The position numbers were made by a program, and so were the translations under genes. Under the pieces are notes generated by a model that had not been told where the DNA came from, searched no databases, and saw nothing but the letters and a program-made list of their open reading frames with translations. Shown here one piece after another: positions 1 through 11,700 of a stretch of 64,000 nucleotides of DNA. This DNA comes from Oegoconia quadripuncta. Lineage: Eukaryota; Arthropoda; Insecta; Lepidoptera; Autostichidae. Within the stretch, counting starts at the first letter, position 1; the number at the start of each line of letters is the position of its first letter. The stretch is taken from assembly GCA_949316235.1 (NCBI GenBank), contig OX438759.1:20088618-20152617 (forward strand). Direction: 5' to 3'.

Positions 1-26
1 GTCTGTAGGCGCGCTCTGGATTAAAA

Positions 27-74
27 CATATCAGCCGAAAGACTGCCACTGCTGGACGTCTTTCGGCTGATATG
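27..74. repeat. Perfect 17-bp inverted repeat (hairpin)
   Basis: The arms at 27-43 and 58-74 are perfect reverse complements (CATATCAGCCGAAAGAC and its complement) around a 14-nt loop. No run of T follows, and no gene is adjacent. The loop contains CCACTGCTGGAC, a string that is common in lepidopteran RTE-type retroelement tails, so this may be a folded-back repeat fragment rather than a regulatory hairpin. Confidence 0.6.
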
Positions 75-1867
75 ATGATACAAGATTATGTTCTAAAGGA
101 TGACTAATATTTCCTCTGCTGTTTCAGTTGAAGTAGGTATGTAGCTACAGTAATGGATGACAGTAATATATTATAGTAATAACAACGAGTGCACTTCGTT
201 TTATTTCGGCCTTTACGTTGATAACATAATTGGAGAGGCTCAGAGCCATCAACAATACCTAAGGACGATAATAAACATGCCTTTGATAGACACGTAGCTC
301 GTAAACCTACTCTAGAAAGATAATAATAGAAATAAGAGCCTCTTTATCTAGAAAAAAGTATGTAGAGGTAGAGCAAGCAAATGACTGAAGAGTGAGAACA
401 GCAGTCAGAAAAGTAAAAGATATACGGTCTGTATTTTAATTCGTGTATTTCCTGTTAACAGGCGAATCCATTCGTTCTACGGTAGTGTTATTCCTCTATG
501 GTTCTACAAAGAATCACAGCCAAATTACATCCAAAATATTTAAACAAACTACACTGTTCCCTCTAACATCCTAAATTAGTAATAATAATTTGAGAACAAT
601 TAAATTATTACCAAATACCTACCTATATGATACCTTCTCGTGTCTAGCTTTTTATGGTTTATCACTTGCAGTTGTTTTTGAGTTGATTTTAGATATAGAT
701 TTTTGTTTTGGTTAACTTTTAGTTAATGTTTAAATTTATTCATAGAGTAATAGTAATTAATTCCTTGGTGGCAGCAACTACTCTACTTGGGGGGGCGTTA
801 TTGTAATTATACATATAAGTAGTGTATATAAGCTGGGCTTATTGTACCTCGCGACCGTGTTGAGCGACACTACGTAGGTATAGCGACAACAACGGAACAC
901 TCGACCGTTGACCGAAACGTCCCGACAGTTTAATCCCAAAATCCTCACATCTCTCGCGCAATTAAGGGCGAGTTCCATTCCATTACAAGAGGCAATAAAA
1001 CCCCTGCTATGTCGGCTTGTCGGCCAGCACTAGTACCGCCCCGTGGCGCCGCTCGCACAATAACGCGCACTAAAACTGTTGCAACTCTACATGAGCGGAA
1101 CTTAATGCCTTCTAGGCAATGTTCTCACTCAACGACGTCGCATTCGCATCGCATTTTGTGTTTATGACAGCACTTGAGTGATACGATCGCTATAATGGAG
1201 CGTAACTACACTCTGATCCATCAGACGGGAATGTATCTCGTGATATGATAATAATAACTTAGCTAGATATAGAGCCACATTGATTGGTGCAAAAACAAGT
1301 CGGGGCGGAATGCTGCGCTCGCAGTCAGCTGTCAAGCGTATCTTTACAAAAGTCATATCAAAATTTAATTTTGAATTTTATGATGCAATAAAGATATAGC
1401 CGTCAGTTCAGGCGATGAGTACTTTCTTTGCTACTTCACTGAAATACTCAGAGTTCCGTAGTTTCCGAACTATAGTTTCGACATATCTATGTCTTACATC
1501 TATTTTATGCACAGACTATAAACGCTATAAAGCTGAAAGGTATAGTTTATATCGCCAGCAAAGCTATGAAATAAAATCTTTTTGTATCGTGTGAATCGAA
1601 TGTTATTTTAAAACAACTGATTATTTGTGTCGTGATATAGATTAAATATAATTTTCTATCCTATTCCAATCTAGGCTATTTTAGTCTATCCTACTCTACA
1701 AAAATCTATCCTACTCAACATTAACAAAAAAAAAAAAGGTTGTTACAAAATTAGCGACTACCTGAATGACATAAACGCTTGGTATACTTCGCCCAGCTCC
1801 CAAAAATTGTAAAATTGTATTAGTTGTATACTTTTATATATATAAAAAAAAGAGAAAAGAAAATGAT
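75..1867. other. AT-rich non-coding stretch, no gene seen
   Basis: No open frame here has recognisable protein character; the longest are about 65 codons with no motif. An A-run lies near 1725. I see no element ends or tandem repeats. It is either intergenic or intronic. Confidence 0.5.
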
Positions 1868-2043
1868 CCTGTGGGTTCTTGCGCCGCTTCTTTTCCCACA
1901 GATGATTTCCCTTTCCGAAGCGGTGGTAGCTTGGACATACTGACTGTCCGAAAAATGCTTAGCCCTATTTTTATTTCCAGTAGATTTAAATTGACATTCA
2001 ACAAATGATATCATGTATCTTACGTTGAAATAAAATGCTTTGA
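1868..2043 (+). repeat. Retroelement tail repeat, family E, copy 1
   Basis: This stretch contains GATGATTTCCCTTTCCGAAG, a TTAAATTGACATTCAAC block, and an end reading GTTGAAATAAAATGC. The same blocks recur in reverse orientation at about 7262-7410 and again at 28715-28815. The 3' end carrying an AATAAA-like signal suggests the untranslated tail of a non-LTR retrotransposon. No coding part is attached. Confidence 0.5.
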
Positions 2044-2136
2044 GTTTGAGTCTACTCTAGGCTACACAGAGGCTACATTCTAAATATCTTAGGGTACCTC
2101 CCCTGCCTCCCCTACATGTAAAGTGGGGAATTAATC

Positions 2137-2357
2137 TAACTAATATTATAAAACTTTGGATGTTTCTTTGTTTGTTGCTCCATCACGGCGAAACGGATGA
2201 ACGGATTTGGATGAAATTTGGTATATAGGTAGAACATAACCTGAATTAAGACATTGGATATGTTTAATCCCGATAAAGTGAGTAGTTCCCGCGGGATAAA
2301 CAAATTTCCGCGATAAAGTTACTCCACGCATGCAGGCAAAGCCGCGGGCGGAAAGAT
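2137..2357 (+). mobile_element. Small Helitron-like (Lep1-type) element
   Basis: It opens with CTAATATTATAAAACTTTGG. The middle reads CACGGCGAAACGGATGAACG and then TTCCCGCGGGATAAAC, and it closes with GCCGCGGGCGGAAAG. The same order of blocks is found at 8458/12950-13137, 13318-13537, 15231-15444, 22433-22712, 26250-26706 and 27573-27770. No protein is encoded. Several copies end in a GC-rich hairpin followed by CTAG, which is why I compare them with non-autonomous lepidopteran Helitrons. The family assignment is by resemblance only. Confidence 0.6.
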
Positions 2358-3100
2358 ATAGTTTGTCATATTATAGTGTTCTTAAACTCCATGAATAAAA
2401 TGAACTAACTGTAAAATGACTTCGCATTTTGAAATGTATGTATGAAACCGGCTTCGCGCGATCCGACACGAACTTGGCCGGCTTTATTTATAGACAACTT
2501 TTTTAGATACGCAGACATATTAGTATGATTTCATTAGAGTTTAACGATCTCCATGTACTTGTACTACCGAGATAGAGTTTAATTTAGTTCCTTATTATTG
2601 CTTGGCCGCATTTCGTCTGCTAGTCGCTTTATCAAAAGTTTCGTCCCTCTAGCTTCTTCATTATGAATAGTGTTATACATTATTTATTATAGATACAAGT
2701 ATACATTTTATTATGTACAATCGGGTTGATAAGTGCGTATCCAGTCCTACTTGAACCCGTTTAACCCCCGACAAAAAAAGGTGGGAGTTATGTTTTAAAC
2801 GGCGCTGTGCATATGTGTGTGTTTGTCCGGATGTATCTCAGTAACTGTGATCCTATTTGAGTGAAGTTTCTTTTTTAAAAGAAACTTTTTAAATTAAAGA
2901 TTAAACGAGGGAAAGGTTCTTTAAGCTTGATGAAGAGCCTTTTAGAAGATACTTAGATTTGATTTATTTGGATGATAAACATAGCTTTCGGCGCTGTTCA
3001 AAATCTTCAACTTACAGTTTTTAGTTTCTTATTTTGCAAAACTTTAAGTTCCACGATTGTACTGTAAGTGCGGTTGGTGTGCAATAAAGAATATTGTTTT
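2358..3100. other. Non-coding stretch with a possible retroelement tail
   Basis: Around 2755-2870 the sequence AACCCCCGACAAAAAAAGGTG and the following GT-rich stretch resemble tails of lepidopteran retroelements. Nothing coding was seen. GTGCAATAAAGAATATT at about 3078-3094 matches the opposite-strand TTCTTTATTGC string near 13205. Confidence 0.4.
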
Positions 3101-3295
3101 TTATGTTCTTCTTAGTGAGTCGATGACAAAAACATAAAATTCCATTGTCTGTGGCATTGCAGAGGTCCTGCAACGTACGTACTTGGGACACGCAGGGCAG
3201 CTTAGAAGATGCTCCATAGTTGGTGGTGTGTCATCGCACAGGCACAAGCCGACTCCGGTAAGCAGTCTATTAAGTGACTTCCATACGGGCCACAC
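3101..3295 (-). pseudogene. Fragment of the C-terminus of a non-LTR retrotransposon ORF2
   Basis: The minus-strand frame reads WPVWKSLNRLLTGVG, then a cysteine-histidine cluster (TMEHLLSCPACP), and stops after about 64 codons. This order (W-x-SLNRLxTGVG, then a small zinc-binding-like motif with HLL and CxxCP) is typical of the extreme C-terminus of jockey/R1-type reverse transcriptase proteins of moths. No reverse transcriptase core is present upstream, so this is a dead fragment. The assignment rests on the motif pattern alone. Confidence 0.55.
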
Positions 3296-4822
3296 CAGAT
3301 CTTCTTCTCTTCTTCTCTGCAGGTGTTATAAAGATCGTTAATGAGATCTCTTGTCACAATTGTGCGCGAGATTTAGGGGCATCATCTAGTCGGTCCGTGA
3401 ACTATTTTGTGTTGTATTATATTTTATTGTATTGTAGTAGATTGCCTATTAGGCAACATAATGCACAACAAAGTATCTATCTAAAGAAAGAAAATAGTTT
3501 ATTATATATCTCAAATTGTTACAGTATATTACAATTGGCGCGTTTGTGAAACAGTGCCCTGCTGTGACTGAGGTCATGTACACAATTAGAGATCATTCCT
3601 CTAAAGCATTCACAGAAATAAATGTATCTCACTGTCTCGGTGAGAGCGCAATATAAATCGTTATCTCAAAAACACAAAGTACTGTTCAACTTTAGTTTCC
3701 TTAGTAATTACCTTCTCTCCATTATGTATTATTATATTCCTTACCTGTCAAAACACTTCACCCATCTGGCTGCAAGCTTTTTTCGCTCACCGCAGGCAGT
3801 TACTGTTGAAATTACGGGTTAACACAACGTAGCTCTTGGCTATTATTACCTGTAACGAAAGTGTTTACGTGTGCACTATATCTGATAACTGTCATTAATG
3901 TTCTACGTTTCGTAATAGACTAATTGAACCGCCAAAATTTGTCAAAACAACCGACTTCAGCACGGTTATCTTCTTCTTGATCTTATATACGTTCTTCTTC
4001 TTCAATTTAAGAGCTATGCTCTTGTCGGTGGAGTAACGACCATGTCTCTCTACTTTCCGCCCTCGTTTTAACCTCTTGGTACGACACGACATTCACCTTT
4101 TCTTTCACTTGGTCAAAGTAATTACGCCTAGGTCTTGCCCTTCCTCTCTTTCCTTCAATCTTTCCCTCAATTATATACGTTACCAAACATATATTGAAAA
4201 CGGTTCACAACCGACTGAGAACCTAATATTGGAAATTTCGAAAACTCCGCCAAGAACCAAGATGTCATCCAAATATATCAACCAACTTTATTGAATGCTA
4301 AATATCTTCGAAACTGCTTAACCGATTTTCATGAAACATAACTAAGAACCTTTCGCCTAGTTTACTCTTTGAAATGACTTAATCATTTGTTGCCTCGGGG
4401 TTATCTACATTTTCATTAAGTAGGTAGGCTTTAGGTTGCCCATGCTTACTTATCGTCCAAATAATCAGAAATTTGACAATAGCCTTTTGTAAATAATTTA
4501 TGTTTTATGACGGTTTTGAATTGATTTAGAAGCAAATTTTGAATGTCTGCTGAAACCTTATCTATATGCAACACTTTGTGTAAACAGCTGATATTAACAG
4601 CATCTTTATTGTTATATCTTGTATTAATATTATGTATATCACTATTTTTTTTAAACGTTTCTAGATTTTTTCTGACAAACATTAAGTTTTCGCAAACATG
4701 TTGCGATGCTAATGTAATATATTAATTTCCTTTTTATACTCTGGAGCCCAATTAGTAAATCGAACAAAAATATAATTTATATGCGCGTCATTTTCGCACA
4801 ATAGGATATCGTAAGTTATTAT
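3296..4822. other. Non-coding stretch with degenerate repeat traces
   Basis: Frames of 60-90 codons on both strands show no motif and are probably chance. TATCTTCGAAACTGCTTAACCG near 4300 resembles short lepidopteran dispersed repeats that carry an ACCGATTTTCATG string. No promoter, splice pattern or gene could be supported. Confidence 0.45.
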
Positions 4823-5100
4823 CCGCCTCCGTGGCTCAATGTAAACAACATTGGATTTACGGTTCGGAGGTCGCGGGTTCGATCCCCAGCGGGGTACATG
4901 TTTATGTACTCGGTTTGGTTGGTGGTAGGGCATTCTAAATGTCCATCTGGCTAGTTACCACCATGTTATCTAAATCTGCCGCCAAGCAGCAATGTTAATA
5001 GAATTGTTGTGTTCCGGTTGTCAGAGATAAGATAGCCAGTATTCCAAATGTGTAGGGGTTTCCGGGTAGGTATTCCATATTCGACCCGTTGTGCATAAAA
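4823..5100 (+). mobile_element. tRNA-headed SINE, family A, copy 1
   Basis: The head reads CCGCCTCCGTGGCTCAATGT (A box) and, about 35 nt on, GGTCGCGGGTTCGATCCCC (B box), as in a tRNA-derived pol III promoter. The body contains TCGGTTTGGTTGGTGGTAGG, GCCGCCAAGCAGCAATG and GTTCCGGTTGTCAGAGAT, ending near CCCGTTGTGCATAAAA. The other copies lie at 19266-19590, 26361-26670, 28936-29266 and, partially, 6530-6711. It encodes no protein. Confidence 0.8.
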
Positions 5101-6027
5101 TAAAATACTCTAAAAGTAGCTAAAGTATTTTCTCGTATAACTATGACGCCGACTGTACATGTCACGGGAGCCACAAACCGCGAGCGCTGGAGACGGATCG
5201 CAGCCACGCACGGTCCTATATCAAGTGGAATAACCGCGTTAACAACTTTACAGTCAACTGCCACTCAAGCGTGTGATCCTTATTACGCGGCGTTAAGGAC
5301 TGAAATTGAACTAAATTATTACACTGACTGCAGCATCCAATTCGAGATGTGTCGTAGAGATGGGGTAGACGGATAGAAGCCAGGGTGCCGGAAGTTACGC
5401 AGATAGCGCGTCTCATACGATTTTCTTTTTGAAATCAAGTTCTTATGTACCTATGTCTTGGTTGGTATGAGCCCACGGTTTCGCTCGCAAAAGTTACGGA
5501 TTTATTAGGATGGAAAAGAGCCTCAGTCCTGCAGCCGCACAACGTAAAATTTTTTGCGTTCGACTGCAAAAATTCCGCTATCATGTCCATATAGTTGGCT
5601 TGGCTCTGTTTACCCTAACGAGGAACAGGCGTGAGCATATGAATGTATAACTGAGCACATTTAATTTCTGTGTTTTCAACTATGCCAACCAATGGTGCTC
5701 AAATGGTGCCTAAATAGTGCTCGAGGGATTGAAATAGTGCTACTATATTTTAAGAGATATTTAGGTCTTTCACTGAGCAAGCCAACACGACGTCAAGTTA
5801 GCTGTGTCATCTGTACGTATCGTCATGATACATGTCCAAGTCCTACTGCTGATTGTAATCGAGTGGAATGGATAATATGTCGTGTCTGAAATGAGTAAGT
5901 CCATAAAGAGAAAAGCACTACAAAGTTAAGGATATAAGCGACAATTCGTAAAAGAAATTACCTGTCCTATGTATTTGTATTTATAATGAAAAGAGCACAA
6001 TTAGTGCCCATACATGCAAAAATTCAA
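5101..6027. other. Non-coding stretch, nothing recognised
   Basis: Short frames occur (for example 5143-5376 on the plus strand) but without motif, repeat or codon pattern to support a gene. No element ends are visible. Confidence 0.4.
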
Positions 6028-6295
6028 TAAATAATAAATAAATATCCCTGGACATACACACAATGCCATCTAGTTCCATACTAAGCAACTAGGCTTGAGT
6101 TGGGGACACCAGATGGTTGATACACTACACAAATACATTTTTTTTTGTAAATATAATTATAAATGAAAACATCCATCGGGTACACGTGTTCGTATTCAAC
6201 ATACAAACATTTGCTCCTAGATGGATTGGAACCCGCGACCTTTTGGTATAGTAGACACAGTTTCTTACCACTACATCAAACAGGTCGTCAATAAT
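6028..6295 (-). mobile_element. tRNA-headed SINE, family B, copy 1
   Basis: Read on the minus strand, a tRNA-like head contains GATGTAGTGGTAAGAAACTG (A box region) and GGTCGCGGGTTCCAATCC (B box). It is followed by an AT-rich body with ACCATCTGGTGTCCCC and CTAGATGGCATTGTGTGTA. Two further copies with the same body lie at 14425-14672 and 14985-15217. This is the only one of the three that still has the A-box part. Confidence 0.7.
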
Positions 6296-6328
6296 AGTAA
6301 GCTCTTGTCGCGTCTGCAACTCTTTCTA

Positions 6329-6478
6329 AGGCCCGAATTAATAAATCGTTCTCAAGATTGACATGGCCTCATGTTGACGCTTGAGAATCTGTTCCATATT
6401 AAAACAGCATCAGAAAAAATGGTCTTGAGACCGAGACGCGATCTCAATCTTAAGAACGATTTATTAATACGGGCCTAA
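6329..6478. mobile_element. Fold-back MITE with about 35-bp inverted termini
   Basis: The left end TAAGGCCCGAATTAATAAAT continues into CGTTCTCAAGATTGA. The right end is its reverse complement with about three mismatches, finishing GAACGATTTATTAATACGGG CCTA. Only about 80 bp separate the arms, and no protein is possible. A related pair of ends occurs at 21068-21243. No target duplication was unambiguous. Confidence 0.6.
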
Positions 6479-6529
6479 GTTGTGCTAAATTTTATTTTAA
6501 TAGTTTGGCATGGATCGTTGTGCAGTCTG

Positions 6530-6711
6530 CCGTTGTGATAATGCTATTAACATTGCTGTTTGGCGACTGACTTGGTAAGATGATGGATATTAGCCAGGCG
6601 GATATTTAAAACCAAACAAACCGAGTATTAAACACGCACCCCCCTGGGGATCGAACCCGCCACCTCTGATTCGTAAACCCTATGTTGTTTACATTGAGCC
6701 ACGGAGGCGGT
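6530..6711 (-). mobile_element. SINE family A, partial copy
   Basis: On the minus strand it starts CCGCCTCCGTGGCTCAATGT and keeps the B box (GGTTCGATCCCC), then degenerates inside the body near 6530. It matches the copy at 4823 in block order. Confidence 0.7.
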
Positions 6712-7261
6712 TAAAAAGTCAATTAAAGAGGCTGTTGAAACAAAGGCTCTCCGTGTCTCTTCCTTCATTGAATGGAGTCCGACAATGAACCTGTCAACAG
6801 CTTAAATACTTATATCTGTTGTATAGGTTTCTTATACGAGTACTACATGTTTATGGCTTTATTGTGGATCGTAAAATTAATTACTACGGCTCGGCGAACA
6901 AGCGGTATCTAGTCGGTCGAAGAAATACGATTAGGAGTAGCTGGCTTGATTGGCTTTGATTCACAAGTGGTTTAAATGGCTGTATTTAAATCAATTTTCT
7001 GTATCTGATTTCTAAGTAGTAGGTACAGTCTTGAGCAGTGTAACCTATCAGGCCTGCATAATACAAATTAAGTTTCCTCAGGAAATCATCGACGTTTTTG
7101 GTAACTTTTGTAAAAACTTGCAGCAATTACCGAGTACAACAATATCCCAAAAGTATTATTGAAAAATATTCATAATTTCCTGAGAGAATTTAGATTGTAT
7201 TGTGCCGGGCTGTATATGTTTATCTGTTTCAGCCTGTACTTACTATTACAAACTTCACGCA
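6712..7261. other. Non-coding stretch, nothing recognised
   Basis: AT-rich sequence without a supported gene or repeat. Confidence 0.4.
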
Positions 7262-7410
7262 TTTATTTCAACGTAAGATACATTATATCATTTGTTGAAT
7301 GTCAATTTAAATCTATTGGAAATAATGAAAGACTTTAAGCGTTTCTCTGTCAGTCAATCGAGTTACTACCGCTACAGCAAAGGGAAATCATCTGTCGGAA
7401 GGAATCGGCG
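7262..7410 (-). repeat. Retroelement tail repeat, family E, copy 2
   Basis: The sequence is the reverse complement of the blocks at 1868-2043. It begins with CAACGTAAGATACATTATAT, continues with the TTGAATGTCAATTTAAATC block, and reaches AAAGGGAAATCATCTGTCGG. The two copies have diverged by scattered substitutions. Confidence 0.5.
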
Positions 7411-8069
7411 CAAGAAAGCTTCTTGTATCTCCAGAATGTTACCAAAAATGTATAGACGATTTTACTACTATAGCTATATGGTAATGGATATGTGGTAGGC
7501 GAATGGTTAAATTAGCCATCATCAATGCCTATCTAGATCTTTAAGGAAAAGGACATTTCTTGCATTATAAAAAACTGATCTGCGCAGAGGTGAGCAGTAG
7601 TATAACGCAACATAACCAATCTCTGAGCGTTTGAACGACTAATTTAACCATCTATATTTGCCATTTGGTTTCCGGTACAGTATAATAAGACCAACCCTCT
7701 CTCGTGTGTCGTAAAAGGCTAAAGATTGCAAAAGATTATCCTTAGGTTTCATTGATAATGCCTAGAATTCATAATCTTCCCCAAGAAACTTGGCCACATT
7801 GTTTGACTACATCGTGCCGATATCATGGCTGGAAACTGCCGCCCCAGCTGGAAGTTATGGAGAGCACTCTCTTGACTCGAGCAATGGCCCATAAAGTGTT
7901 ATCTAAGGGGTTCGGGGGGCCCAAATAATGACCACACAATATATGCGGCCCCGCCGGACAATAAATACCCGCACTATCCAGGGTCTGTACTCGTATATGT
8001 TGTACGGGAGTGGTGCTGGTTGAGTCATCTAATAATGTGAATGAAAAAAACCTATGAAATTGATGATTT
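7411..8069. other. Non-coding stretch with a family F repeat trace
   Basis: Between about 7690 and 7760, CTCTCGTGTGTCGTAAAAGG resembles the start of the repeat at 19660 and 41300. The rest shows no gene. Confidence 0.4.
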
Positions 8070-8456
8070 TTTTTTTTCGTTAATCATATGTACCAATTCG
8101 TGCGATTTTCAAAGCTATATCCAAATTTGTTTTTTATTTGGAAAATGGAATATTATTTCAAGGTTTCACGTGAAATATTTTTTAATTTCTGGGCTAAATC
8201 ACATAATAAAAATTAATTTGAACAGAGCTTTTTTCATGTGCTTCCCATAATCATTTCTTAGATTCGCTGAAACTTTTATAAAGCGGTTACTTTTAAAAAT
8301 TAACGCTGTCTATACTTAACTTAACGTTATCCGATAATACACACAAAGTTTAGCCAAATTCGGATTTGCGTTCCCAAAAAAAAAATCAAAAATGTTTGTA
8401 TGGAGAAAACAGTCTTAATGAAATTCTTCATATAAAACGACAATTTCATAGGTAAG
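8070..8456 (+). repeat. Dispersed repeat D, copy 1
   Basis: About 380 bp, beginning near TATGTACCAATTCGTGCG and ending near TTTCATAGGTAAGG, recurs in inverted orientation at 15737-16118 with scattered substitutions. Shared blocks include CCAAATTTGTTTTTTATTTG, GCGAATCTAAGAAATGATTA (as its complement) and AAACAGTCTTAATGAAATTC. It has no protein motif, and the family is unknown to me. Confidence 0.65.
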
Positions 8457-8492
8457 GATCCAATATTATAAATGCGAAAGTTTGTATGTTTG

Positions 8493-8636
8493 TGTTGTAA
8501 GATGTGATACTGGCCATATTAGAACTATTTTATTTTGAATTTTTAGTATAGAACATCTGCTTTTACTGTGACAATCACTTCCAAATATACATTTGCCATG
8601 TAAACATCTAGTGTTCTTACTTTATATTTTCCCACA
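8493..8636 (+). repeat. 5' LTR of the copia element
   Basis: 144 bp, TGTTGTAAG...TTTTCCCACA. It is short for an LTR and appears identical to the 3' copy. It would hold the promoter and the polyadenylation region, but I see no clear TATA box. Confidence 0.95.
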
Positions 8637-8769
8637 CGTTATCAGCACGAAAAGGTAAAGAACACTAAATATTTAACACGTGCTTGTAAAAGATATTTGT
8701 TGAAAGTCGCGAAAATTATAATTTCGCTTATTTTCATTTTTTCGTCTTTGACATATTAGCTGTGAAATA

Positions 8770-11700
8770 ATGTCAAGTTCAATTTCTGTAATAAAACCGC
8801 TAGTAAACAGAGACGGTTTTGGTGTTTGGAAATTCAAGATGCGTATGTACCTAATACACGAAAATTTATGGGAAACTGTTGCCGGATACCCTGAAGGTAA
8901 TCAAATTACCGCTGAGAAAAAGTTGCGTGACGATCAGATTGCGTTATCGAAAATTTGTCTCACAGTTGATGGTATGGCAATCACCCTTCTCAGACCTTGT
9001 GAAACGGCTAAAGCTGCGTGGAAAGCCTTGTCCTCTGCGTATGAAGACAAAGGCTTAGGACGTAGAATAAGCCTCGAACGGAAGTTGTACAGGTACTGTC
9101 TAGATGATTTCAACGATATAGAAATGTACATTAATGCTGTTATGTCAACAGTCCAGGACCTTGCCGATATTGGCAAGATCATAGAAGATGCTTCAATCGC
9201 TGCTATTCTTCTTGGAGGTTTGTCTCCACAGTATGCCCCTTTTGTTATGGCATTGGAGAACTCAAATGTAGAAATTACTGTTGACTTGATAATGACGAAA
9301 TTGTTGAATGAATTGAATAAACCAAAGGAGAATAACCCGTATACTGCCCTGAAAACACGGACTAATCAGAAATCTAAGCCATCTTCATCAAAAACTAAGA
9401 AACAGATTATCTGTTACGACTGTCGGGAGCCAGGCCATAAGAGTCCAGACTGTCCCCATAAGAAGGACAAGAAAAAGAAATCTGAGAATCATAGAAACTC
9501 TTTAAGTGCGTTGAATGTCATTGGTGACGTGGAGAGTACTAAATGGTACATAGATTCTGGGGCGTCGGCCCATATGACTTCAAAACGAGAATGGATGGAG
9601 AACGTGAAAGGATATCCCACCGGCAAAGTGACAATTGCTAATGGAGAGGTGTTATCCAGTGAAGGCGTTGGCGATATTTCTATTACGATGTGTGATGAGG
9701 TTACGAAGATTAGTAACGTTGTTCATGTACCTAATTTGAACGCTAATCTTATTTCAGTAAAGAAAGCAGTTGATAACGGTTTTTGTGTGGTTTTTGATAA
9801 ATCTGGTTGTAACTTTTATAACTCTAGTGTTTTTTCTTGTACAGGTATTTCTTTGCTACATGGTTCGATCTGTGGTGGGCTGTATTCTTTAGATTGTACA
9901 GTCAATGTACCACGTCAATTATCTGCTTTTGATGTGCACTCTGACGTGTCCAGGTATCAACTCTGGCATAAACGTTTAGGTCACCTATGCCGCATTGGGA
10001 TGGATCGCTTAAAAAAGGACCAGGTAGTAGGCATAGATTATTCAACAGTTGACAAGGAACCATGTGTGGCCTGTGTAGAAGGAAAACTGAGTCGGAAGCC
10101 TTTCAAAAGGATTCCGTATAAAAGGGCAACGTCAGTTTTAGAACTTGTCCATACTGACGTTTGTACATTATCAGAGACGTCTTTTCAAGGAAGTAAGTAT
10201 GTCTTATTTTTCATAGATGACTTTACTCGTATGATCTTTGCATTCTTTATTTCTTCAAAAGCTGAAGTAAAGGATAAATTTCGTATTTTCAAATCCCTAG
10301 TGGAGCGAGAAAAGGGATTAAAAATAAAAGTGTTGAGGAGCGACAACGGGACAGAATATGTCAATACTGACCTTACAAATTACTTACAGATGGAAGGAAT
10401 TCAGCATCAGACGACAGTGCCCTATAGTCCGCAGCAAAACTCCATCGCTGAAAGGATCAACAGAACGATCATAGAGAAGGCTAGGTCTATCCTCTCTGGC
10501 AGTTCTCTTTCTCCAGCATATTGGCAAGATGCGACGGAAACTGCAGTCTATCTTAAGAATAGGACTCCTCACCGTGCTCTCGAAGGTAAGACTTCTTTTG
10601 AGCTGTGGTATGGTAAACAGCCGAACCTATCACACTTAAGAGTCTTTGGATGTCGAGCTCTGATTCATGTCCCCGATTGTAATCGGAAGAAGTTGGACGT
10701 GAAGGCAACCGAGCATATTTTTGTTGGCTATTCTGACGATCCCAATAGTTATTACTTCCGAGATGCAAAATATCCTAGACGACTTGTCAAAAGTAGGGAC
10801 GTGGTTTTCTTTGAAGACACTTTCCGGGATTTAGAGGAAAAAGGAAAGGGTGTCAAATACCAGTTAGCGCCTGGTGCGCTCAAACCGGCACGTGTACCGT
10901 TATTCCTTAGTCCTCAATCACGGGTGGATGTGCCACAACCGGCACGTTTACCTTTATGTTCACAGATCGACTCTACAACAAATAGTAGAGAGGATCCGAT
11001 ACCTGGACCAAGTATTGTTGCCGACTTTGAGCCGAGTCAACTTGGGTTTGCCCCGTCACCAGAACAATTAGAAGAAAGTGATTCTGATGTTGAGGTTGCA
11101 GAACCACGCTATAATCTGAGACCTAGAAAAATCCACAATACTGCCGCCAACTGTGTTTGTATGCAGACTATATCCTCTCAAATGGATGAACCGACTACTT
11201 ATCAACAAGCGGTGAATGCAGTAGATAGAGATAATTGGTATCATGCTATGAGAGATGAATACCAGGCCTTGCTGGAAAAGAAAACGTGGATTCTGGTGAA
11301 TAGGCCAGATAAGAAGGTTATACCATGCAAATGGGTTTACAAATTAAAAAAGAATGCCCATGGCGATATAATCAAATATAAAGCTAGACTTGTCGCGAAA
11401 GGCTATAATCAAGTTCATGGTGTCGATTACTATGAAACCTTCGCTCCGGTAATTCGGAATTCCTCCTTACGCGTTTTGATTGCTTTAGCAGCAGAAATGG
11501 GCCTGAAGATGCGACACTTAGACGTCGACACCGCCTTTTTAAATGGCGATCTTCAAGAAGAAGTCTACATGGACCAGCCTCCGGGTTTTAAGAGCAAAGG
11601 TGACGAAGATAAAGTGTGTCTGTTGCAAAAGTCCCTGTATGGCTTAAAACAGGCTCCTCGCGCGTGGAATATTAAGCTCAATGAAGTGTTGAGTAAAATA

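Noticed and set aside
4823..4900. Possible cellular tRNA gene
   Set aside because: The A and B boxes are present but the acceptor and anticodon stems do not close as a cloverleaf, and the same head recurs in front of a fixed SINE body at several loci.
5143..5376. 77-codon frame with weak similarity to sequence near 17810
   Set aside because: Only a short ATGACGC-AACTGTAC-like string is shared; no frame is kept between the two places.
8934..11071. Small frames inside the copia gag-pol gene on the minus strand and in other plus frames
   Set aside because: They are shadows of the intact 1316-codon frame.
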